NCBI GenBank assembly: GCA_963724645.1
Contig: CAVRVJ010000014.1
Coordinates: 45,546-109,545, forward strand
Length of the DNA stretch: 64,000 nucleotides
Reading direction: 5' to 3'
Source: CAVXSP01 sp963724645
Lineage (GTDB): Bacteria > Acidobacteriota > Vicinamibacteria > Vicinamibacterales > SCN-69-37
The notes under the pieces are model-generated. The model was not told where the DNA came from, did no database searches, and saw only the letters and a program-made list of their open reading frames with translations. This document shows, piece after piece, positions 54,901 to 61,701 of the stretch (within the stretch, counting starts at the first letter, position 1; each line of letters begins with the position of its first letter). Made by a program: the position numbers and the translations under genes.

Positions 54901-55581
54901 CTAGCGACCCAGACGTCTACGCAACCCGGCCGCCGCTCCTACGAGGCCAGTTCCCAGCAGGATCAAGGACCCGGGTTCTGGAGCTTCAGCGTCTGTGTGG
55001 GATCCGGGCACGTCGGGCACCACTGGGGCGAACGTCGCGTTCCGGATGGTTCCCTCGAGCGTGTCGGTGTGGTTCTTTTGAAGGCCGTTAGGGTCCGTGG
55101 TGACCGTGTCGTTCACCCGGAACTCAAAAGTGCCGACTGCCGGGCCCATTGCTCGTAATGTAGGTCTGGAAGCCGGGGAAAACGAAGAACCCAGGTTGAC
55201 CCTGGGTCCCTGAAATCGTCGCGGTGAACTCGTCGGGGCTGCCGTTGACGCCAACGGGAATCAGGAAGGTGACCTGGAGCATGAAGTCGTTGCCAGTTGA
55301 GGACTGTGCGTAGTTGTCATTGTCCCGCGTCAGGTCGCCGAGGAACACGGTCGCGGGGTCAGAGGGCATGAGCACCGGGCTCGCCATGGCGACGCCGGTG
55401 AAGGTATACGAGAGGTTGACGTCGGAAGCGGAGATATTGAAGGATCCGAGGCGGGCGTGCCGGACGGATCGCAGTCGAAACAGGCGGCCGTCGAGATCTG
55501 GTAGCTGATCGGGGTGGCGGACGCAATCCCCGCGCTGAGGGCCAGGACGACAAGATCCTGGCGCTGAACGCCCGCGGGCAT
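54901..55581 (-). pseudogene. PEP-CTERM protein, copy 1: 5' end replaced by IS256-type DNA, two frameshifts
   Basis: Frames read in order give LALSAGIASATPISYQIST (end of a signal peptide), FNISASDVNLSYTFTGVAMA, EFTATISGTQGQPGFFVFPG and a C-terminal PEP-CTERM signal, EPGSLILLGTGLVGAAAGLR, ending RRRLGR. Shifts occur near 55445 and 55145. The start and first half of the signal peptide are missing because an IS256-type fragment begins at 55580; the native start is probably ATG 56400 on the other side. The sorting signal is intact, so it was an exosortase substrate. Confidence 0.75.
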
Positions 55582-56394
55582 GACCGTGCGCGAGATCCAA
55601 GCCTTCCTCGCCGAGATGTACGCAGGTCGAAGTGTCGCCGGATCTTGATTAGCACGGTGACCGACAGCGATCGTCGCCGAGGTGACCGCGTGGCAAAGCG
55701 CGGCCGCTCGAGGCCGTGTATCCGGTCGTCTTCTTCGATGCCCTGCGCGTCAAAATCCGCGACGAGGCCGTGGTGCGCAGCAAGGCGGTCTACCTCGCGC
55801 TCGCGATCCTGCCCGACGGCACGCGGGACATCCTCGGGCTCTGGATCGAGCAGACCGAGGGCGCCAAGTTCTGGATGAAAGTCTTCACCGACCTCAAGAC
55901 GCGCGGGTGCCAGGACATCCTCATCGCCGTGACCGACGGCCTGAAGGGGATGAGCGAGGCCTTGACGGCCGTGTTTCCGGCGACGACGCTGCAGACCTGC
56001 ATCGTCCACCTGATTCGTCACAGCCTCGACTTGGCGAACTGGAAAGAGCGGAAGCCATTGGCGACGGCGCTGCGGCCGATCTACACGGCGCCGACCGCGG
56101 ACGCCGCCGCCGACCGCACTGGATGCCTTCGAAGCGAAGCCCGTGGGGCGTGAAGTTTCCGACGATCGTCGCAGTCCTGGCGTCGCGCCTGGCCACACGT
56201 CATTCCGTTCTTCGCCTTCCCGCCCGATGTGCGCCGGCTAATCTACACGACCAACGCACTCGAGAGCGTGCACGCACGAACTCCGCAAGATCATCAAGAC
56301 GCGCGGCCACTTTCCGACCGACGAGGCCGCCACCAAGCTCCTGTGGCTCGCGCTGCGCAACCGCAGACCGCAAGAATACGACTCGTCGAAATGA
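55580..56394 (+). pseudogene. IS256-family transposase fragment
   Basis: Fragments in several frames give MTVREIQAFLAEMY, then VVFFDALRVKIRDEAVVRSK (first catalytic Asp), DILGLWIEQTEGAKFW, VTDGLKGMSEALTAVFPATT (second Asp), QTCIVHLIRHSLDLANWK, FFAFPPDVRRLIYTTNALES and LLWLALRN. These are the DDE core and C-terminal part of IS256-type transposases. The N-terminal third and the extreme C-terminus are missing, and several one-base shifts are present. No terminal inverted repeats could be found by eye. It sits inside PEP-CTERM copy 1. Confidence 0.85.
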
Positions 56395-56400
56395 CAACAT
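56359..56400 (-). pseudogene. Separated 5' end of PEP-CTERM copy 1
   Basis: ATG 56400 on the minus strand has AAGGAG six bases upstream and encodes MLSFRRVVFLRS, the positively charged start of a signal peptide. It is 109 bp from a sigma-54-type promoter (56511-56527). The reading frame then passes into transposase DNA. It reads as the natural start of the gene whose body lies at 54901-55581. Confidence 0.5.
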
Positions 56401-56510
56401 GAACGCTCCTTGAAACGACAAACAGAGTACGCACCGCGCGACATGCTCGCCCGGCTTTGCCGAGTGCCCCTCAGGCGCGATGTGCAGCTGGGGCCGCACG
56501 CTGACAACTG

Positions 56511-56527
56511 TGCAAATTGGATGCCCA
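56511..56527 (-). promoter_or_regulatory. Sigma-54 promoter of PEP-CTERM copy 1
   Basis: On the minus strand TGGGCATCCAATTTGCA contains GGCA, six bases and TTTGCA with the exact GG-N10-GC spacing. The equivalent element of copy 2 (58008-58024) differs at only a few bases. It directs transcription toward ATG 56400. Confidence 0.6.
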
Positions 56528-56672
56528 CTGATTCATTTGCTGTAACGCAATGCTTGCGGCTGGAAATTAGCTTTACTTGGCGCTGAAGTCGCTCCACGGT
56601 TGACATATGCCTGACATGTGCCAACCATGCAGAACTTCTCGAACGGATGGACCGTTCGTTGCAATCTCGGCC

Positions 56673-56856
56673 ATGCCGCACCGCGCCTTGAGATCGAGCT
56701 GGCCGATGTTGGGCAGCGGGGGCTCACGAGGTTACACGTCGATTGCGTCGCTGGCCGATCAAGCGGCGACCTCGGCCGGCATCAATCTCGGCGCGTATCC
56801 AAGGCACGTGGATGCGTCACTGATTAGGTTCAGGCGGCAGCGTCCGGAAAGCACCT
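56673..56856 (+). pseudogene. 5' remnant of a TIGR03790-like gene (duplicate of the 58170 gene start)
   Basis: ATG 56673 begins MPHRALRSS, the same nine residues as the intact gene at 58170, and the preceding 170 bp are also similar. After about 30 bases the similarity ends and no recognisable protein follows. It is the far edge of a duplicated block. Confidence 0.55.
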
Positions 56857-56951
56857 GAAAGGCAGCGCGTGAGGGAGTTTCACGTACTAAGCGGCGGCTG
56901 CGCCGTCGAAGCTCCTCTGTCCTTCGAAACAATCTGCGGACGGTACAGGAC

Positions 56952-56985
56952 AAAAACGGCGGCACCTGAAAAGGGGCCGCCGTTT
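56952..56985 (-). terminator. Intrinsic terminator of PEP-CTERM copy 2
   Basis: On the minus strand AAACGGCGGCCCC pairs with the GGTGCCGCCGTTTTT side, followed by a T-run, 28 bases beyond the PEP-CTERM stop at 57013. It is nearly the same sequence as 54838-54874. Confidence 0.75.
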
Positions 56986-57012
56986 GAATCTCTCCGAGCC
57001 GAAGCCGCCAGC

Positions 57013-57885
57013 TTACCTAGACGACCGGCTAGACAACCGGCGTTTCGCCGCGCCCGCCAATCCGACTAGACCCGACCCGAGCAGCACGAGGGACGCCGGT
57101 TCCGGGACCGCTTCCTGCCGTCATCGCACGGCGCTGACACTGTTGATGCACGGTGGACGAGTGCCACCGGCCCACGTACGCCGCGGCTCCATCTGCGCCG
57201 ACGCGCCTGTAATGTCCGTCGCGGCACGGAACGGGCCATTGGCACCGCCCGCGTGGCAAACAGGCCGAAGTTTCCTGCCGTCAACGCTCGACCTGACCAG
57301 CCGATATCCAGCACGTAGATCATTGCCCACGGTCGCACGCGGCGGACTTGGACTCGCACGTTCACTTGCGATGAACGGACTTCCCAGTCACCATCGTCCT
57401 GAAACTGATCAATCCGAAGCTGACGGACGCCGTGTTCCCGACTGCCCCGAGTGCATCCATTCGTCGCGGATCACGAGGATGCTCCTGAACTGGCCCTGAT
57501 TGCCCAGTCGTCAGGTTGCTGACGTTGAGCATCTGTTTCCGTCAGGAACACCGTGCCTGTCAGACCAGTGATCACGCCGTTGTCGTCGACAGATGGTCAA
57601 CCACACGTCTAACCGCGCGAGTAACGCCGCCGACTGGTGCGTCATTGACACGACGCAACCGCTCATGGCGCATGACCGCTGGATTCACGCCGTTGCTGAA
57701 CTGCGTGTCGAACACCAAGCCGATGGTCCTCACTGACGCACTGGTCACGACACAGTCCCACCATCACCGCCACCATCATGGCAGCCACCGCACCTTTTCG
57801 CGATGATGGGAGACGCTGCCGCGACTCCCGCCAAGCCAAGCACACAGGTCGCCATGGCAATGATCCGTAGCACTTTCTGTTTCAT
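57013..57885 (-). pseudogene. PEP-CTERM protein, copy 2 (frameshifted)
   Basis: ATG 57885 (GAGG six bases upstream) opens MKQKVLRIIAMATCVLGLAG, a clear signal peptide ending AAASP. The C-terminus reads VPEPASLVLLGSGLVGLAGA, then the basic tail KRRLSSRSSR and stop 57013-57015. The middle is spread over frames, with little recognisable sequence, so several shifts are present. It would be an exosortase substrate if intact. A sigma-54-type promoter lies about 123 bp upstream and an intrinsic terminator follows. Confidence 0.7.
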
Positions 57886-58007
57886 ATCTACCTCACTCCT
57901 ACCCGCACTGGGGAACTGCCAAACGATATCCTCTGGGCTACCAAACACGTCCATCCGGCAGCCGTCGTAGCGCGCGGACGATACGTGCGACCGCTAGCCA
58001 ACACCCT

Positions 58008-58024
58008 TGCAAGTTGAATGCCCA
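58008..58024 (-). promoter_or_regulatory. Sigma-54 promoter of PEP-CTERM copy 2
   Basis: On the minus strand TGGGCATTCAACTTGCAA has GGCA, six bases, TTGCA and the exact ten-base GG-GC spacing. The predicted start is near 57997, giving a roughly 110-nt leader to ATG 57885. It is the counterpart of 56511-56527. Confidence 0.65.
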
Positions 58025-58169
58025 ATGGTTCACTTTCTGTGTACGCAATGATGGCGGGCCTGAAACTACTTGCCTGGGGCAGAAGTCTCTCCCATGGTTG
58101 ACATATGCCTGCCTTGTGCAACGCAGGCAGCCTTTTTCGACGGTGCTTCGTTGTATCCTATCCTTTGAC

Positions 58170-59975
58170 ATGCCGCACCGCGCACTGAGATCGAGCGCGC
58201 TGTCCGCCGCGCTGCTCCTGCTTGCCGCAGGCGCTGCGCGCGCTCAGACGTCAGACAACCTGCTGCTCGTCGTCAATGACGCGAGCCCGGTTTCTACGCA
58301 GATTGGCGAGCACTACGCGAGCAAACGGGCGGTCCCGCAGGATCACATCGTCCACCTCAAGACGGCGGTGACCGACGGCATCGATCGCGCCGAGTACCTC
58401 CGCAGCATCGAGTCGCCGATCGCGGGCTGGCTGTCGGCTCACAGCCTGCAGGACAGCGTCCTGTACCTCGTGCTCACCAAGGGCGTGCCGCTGCGCGTCA
58501 ACGGAACCGGGGGGCTGGACGGCACGGTGGCCAGCGTCGATTCCGAGTTGACGCTGCTCTACCGGAAACTGGTCGGCGCACCCCAGCCGGTGGGTGGACG
58601 AGTCGAGAACCCCTACTTTCTCGGAACCACCGGCATCGCGGACGCCAAGCCGTTCACGCGTTTCCTCAGCGACATCTACCTCGTGACTCGCCTCGACGGG
58701 TTTACGGTGGACGACGTGGCGAAGCTGATCGATCGCGGAGTCGCGCCCGTGCGCGACGGCAAGATTGTTCTGGATCAGAAAGCCACGGTGATCGACCGCG
58801 GCGGAGACGAATGGCTGCAGCAGGCCGCCGACCGCCTCAAGGCCTCGGCGGCCGATCGCGTCGTGCTCGAGACAACGAAGGCGATCGCGACGACGAGCGG
58901 ACCGGTCATCGGGTACTACTCCTGGGGGTCGAACGACCCGGCGAATCAGCTCCGGCGATCCGGACTGGTGTTCGCTCCGGGCGCTATCGGCGGCACGTTC
59001 GTCAGCACCGACGGCAGAACGTTTGCGGAGCCGCCGGCCGAGTGGAAGCCGAGCGATCCGAACGGCCGGGGACCGCGATTTGGCGGCAGCTTCCAATCGC
59101 TGGCCGGCGACCTGATCCGCGACGGCATCACCGGCGTGTCGGGCCACGTCGCCGAACCCTACCTGGACGCCACGATTCGCCCGCAGATTCTGTTTCCCGC
59201 CTACCTGGCGGGCTTCAACCTCGTCGAATCGTTCTATCTCGCCATGCCCTACCTGAGCTGGCAGACCGTCATCGTCGGCGATCCGCTCTGCACGCCGTTT
59301 GCGCGACAGGCGCTCGCGAGCGAGCAGCTCTACAAAGGCATCGATCCGCAGACCGAGCTGCCGGCCATTTTCAGCGAGCGCCGGCTCGCCCTGGTGTCGC
59401 GCGGCGGACTCAATCCGGAAGCGCTGAAGTTGACGCTCAAGGCAGAGGCCCTGGTGGCGCGCGGAACCGCCAACGGAGTGGAGTCCCTTCTGGAGCGCGC
59501 GACCGAGATGGAACCGCGGATAACCGCTGCGCAAATGACGCTCGGCTCCACGTACGATCAACGCGGCGAGTACGACAAGGCCATCGATCGATACCGGCGC
59601 GCCGTCGCCGCGGACCCGCAAAACGCGCTCGCCTTGAACAACCTGGCCTACGCGCTGGCCGAGCGGAAGCACGCGCCGCAGGAGGCGTTGCCCTTCGCCA
59701 CCAAGGCGTTCGCTCTGCTTCCGAGTCCAGTCATTGCCGACACGCTCGGGTGGATCCAGCACCTGCTGGGAGACGATCGCGCGGCGGCGCCGCTGCTCGA
59801 ACGTGCGGTCGCCGGGGCCGGCGACAATCCAGACGTTCTGCTGCACGCCGCCATTGTCCACGCCGCGTTGAATGTCAACGTGAAAGCGCGGGCCGAGCTC
59901 GACGCCGCCGAGAAGCTCGATCCTCACCTCGCGGAGCTGGCGGTGGTCAAGACCCTGCGGGAGCAACTCAAGTAG
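58170..59975 (+). CDS. TIGR03790-like secreted protein with C-terminal TPR repeats
   Basis: A 601-residue protein with an intact frame. The signal peptide ALSAALLLLAAGAARAQ is followed by NLLLVVNDASPVSTQIGEHY and VLTKGVPLRVNG, diagnostic of the TIGR03790 family, whose function is unknown. The fold runs to about residue 420 (VIGYYSWGSND, GDPLCTPF). Residues about 440-590 are TPR units (YDQRGEYDKAIDRYRRAVAA, NALALNNLAYALAERK). It is divergent from PEP-CTERM copy 2 and precedes the exosortase genes, so an accessory envelope role is inferred. ATG 58170 opens the signal peptide. Confidence 0.85.
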   Translation: MPHRALRSSALSAALLLLAAGAARAQTSDNLLLVVNDASPVSTQIGEHYASKRAVPQDHIVHLKTAVTDGIDRAEYLRSIESPIAGWLSAHSLQDSVLYLVLTKGVPLRVNGTGGLDGTVASVDSELTLLYRKLVGAPQPVGGRVENPYFLGTTGIADAKPFTRFLSDIYLVTRLDGFTVDDVAKLIDRGVAPVRDGKIVLDQKATVIDRGGDEWLQQAADRLKASAADRVVLETTKAIATTSGPVIGYYSWGSNDPANQLRRSGLVFAPGAIGGTFVSTDGRTFAEPPAEWKPSDPNGRGPRFGGSFQSLAGDLIRDGITGVSGHVAEPYLDATIRPQILFPAYLAGFNLVESFYLAMPYLSWQTVIVGDPLCTPFARQALASEQLYKGIDPQTELPAIFSERRLALVSRGGLNPEALKLTLKAEALVARGTANGVESLLERATEMEPRITAAQMTLGSTYDQRGEYDKAIDRYRRAVAADPQNALALNNLAYALAERKHAPQEALPFATKAFALLPSPVIADTLGWIQHLLGDDRAAAPLLERAVAGAGDNPDVLLHAAIVHAALNVNVKARAELDAAEKLDPHLAELAVVKTLREQLK

Positions 59976-60158
59976 GCGGATCGATTCTTTGGCCGCGCTG
60001 GGCCGGACTAAAGTCTCCTCCCTGGATGTCTTTCGTCAGTCTCACCCAGCTCCAGCCCGGCCAACTTTTCTTCCAAGTGCCTGCGAGACTGTGGTTTGCG
60101 GCGAATCGGCAGTCCGGGCCGAAAGGGGACGCGGCTTGCTTATCTCAACGAGGTCGTC

Positions 60159-61024
60159 ATGCCACGCACAGGAACACTGGCCGCCTTCGCAGCCCTGACG
60201 CTGGGCCTCGCCCTCGTCTACTGGCAGGTGTTCGTCCGCCTCGTCGATGCCTGGACCAACGACGGCAACTACTCCCACGGTTTTCTCATCATTCCAATCG
60301 CCGCCTACTTCGTCTGGGAGCGCCGCGCGCGGCTTCAGGCCGACGCCGCTCCGGCCGGCGTGGCTCGGCCTGGTGGTCTTTCTCGGCGGCATTCTGGTGC
60401 TCCTCGCCGGCCTGCTCGGATCGGAGCTGTTTCTCAGCCGCATCTCGCTGATCGGGACGCTGGCGGGCATGGTGTTGTTCCTGTTCGGCTGGGCGACACC
60501 TCAGAATCCTTGCGTTCCCGCTGGCGCTCCTGTTGCTGATGATCCCGCTGCCGGCGATCATCTTCAACCAGATTGCGTTCCCGCTGCAGCTCTTCGCGTC
60601 GCGCGTCGGCGAGTTCGCGATCGCCTCGGCCGGAATCCCCGTGCTTCGCGAGGGCAACGTGCTCGTCCTCGCGAACACGTCGCTCGAAGTGGCCGAGGCC
60701 TGCAGCGGTATCCGGTCGCTCGTCTCGCTCATCACCCTCGGCATTGTCTTCGGGTACTTCACCGATCGTCGTGGATGGGTCCGGACGGCGATCGTGGCCT
60801 CGACGATCCCGGTCGCGATCGTGGCAAACGGCGCGCGTGTCGCGGGCACCGGCATGCTCGCCCACTGGTGGGGCCCCGACGCCGCCCAGGGGTTTTTCCA
60901 CGAGTTCTCGGGCTGGGTCGTCTTCATCGTCGCGTTCGCGATGATTCTCGGCATTCAACGCGTCATCCTGCGCGTCGCACCCCGCGTGCCGGTCGTGCCC
61001 GTCGCACCTGCCGTACCGGCTTAG
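60159..61024 (+). CDS. Exosortase (XrtA/EpsH-like transmembrane cysteine protease), two frameshifts
   Basis: About 288 residues once frames are joined near 60350 and 60495. The N-terminus has membrane helices and NDGNYSHGFLIIPIAAYFVW. The catalytic triad region follows: EVAEACSGIRSL (Cys), VANGARVAGTGMLA (Arg) and FFHEFSGWVVF (His). Exosortases recognise PEP-CTERM tails, cut them and transfer the protein to the envelope; three such substrates lie in this window. ATG 60159 is the first reasonable start. EpsI follows 15 bp later. Confidence 0.85.
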
Positions 61025-61039
61025 TCTTTGGTGTTCAGT

Positions 61040-61694
61040 ATGCAGACGCGCGTCCTGATTCTCTTCGCCGCTCTCCTCGCCGCTGCCGGCGTCGTGGCCA
61101 AAGCCGATCGGTACGAGGAGACGCCGCCGACAGCGGCCTTCTCGACGTTTCCGATGCAGCTGGCCGAGTGGACCGGCGTCCAGCAGCCGCCGCTTTCGAA
61201 AGAAGTGCTCGACGTGCTCCGCGCCGACGACTACCTCACGCGCGCGTACTACACGCCCGAACATGCCGGGGTCGGCTTATACATCGGGTTCTGGAAGAGT
61301 CAGCGCCAGGGCGACACGATTCACTCGCCGCTCAACTGTCTGCCCGGCGCGGGCTGGGAGCCGGTATCCCAGACAATCGGTGAAGCTGTCCGATCTGACC
61401 GGGGTGCCGCGCCCGGGCGCGACCGTGAACAGGGTCGTCATCCAGAAGGGGCTGGATCGCCAGCTCGTCTTCTACTGGTACCAGAGCCACGGCCGGATCG
61501 TCGGCAGCGAGTACTGGAGCAAGTTCTACCTGGTGAAAGACGCCGTGCGATTGAACCGGACCGACGGCGCCATCGTTCGCGTGATCGCCCCAATCGCCGG
61601 CGAAACAGCGGCGGCCGAGCAGCAGGCCCAAGGCGAGGCTGTGCAGTTCATCAAGCTGCTCTTGCCGCGACTTGACGGTTTCCTTCCGCTGTGA
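61040..61694 (+). CDS. EpsI family protein (exosortase-associated), one frameshift
   Basis: About 217 residues. An N-terminal membrane segment (VLILFAALLAAAGVVAKA) precedes the EpsI domain: FPMQLAEWTGVQQPPLSKEV, the signature IHSPLNCLPGAGWEPVS, then after a shift near 61375 RQLVFYWYQSHGRIVGSEYW. EpsI is usually fused to or next to exosortases in polysaccharide loci; its biochemical role is not established. ATG 61040 is used; TTG 61028 is an alternative. Confidence 0.85.
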
Positions 61695-61701
61695 GGTTGG
61701 C

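Larger units (their letters stand above)
56857..58205. repeat. Second unit of a tandem duplication containing a PEP-CTERM gene
   Basis: This unit and the one at about 54749-56720 share, in the same order, a 3' flank with TTCACGTACT, the CTGCGGACGGTACA stretch and the terminator; a PEP-CTERM gene body; the sigma-54-type promoter; and the divergent ATGCCGCACCGCGC gene start. Flank anchors are 54768-54880 versus 56879-56990, and 56500-56720 versus 57998-58205. Gene bodies have diverged strongly; flanks are better kept. IS256-type DNA is found only in the first unit. Confidence 0.7.

Noticed and set aside
58251..59966. Long minus-strand frame opposite the TIGR03790-like gene
   Set aside because: It is a high-GC codon shadow: the plus-strand frame has a signal peptide, family motifs and TPR repeats, and the minus-strand product has no recognisable domain.
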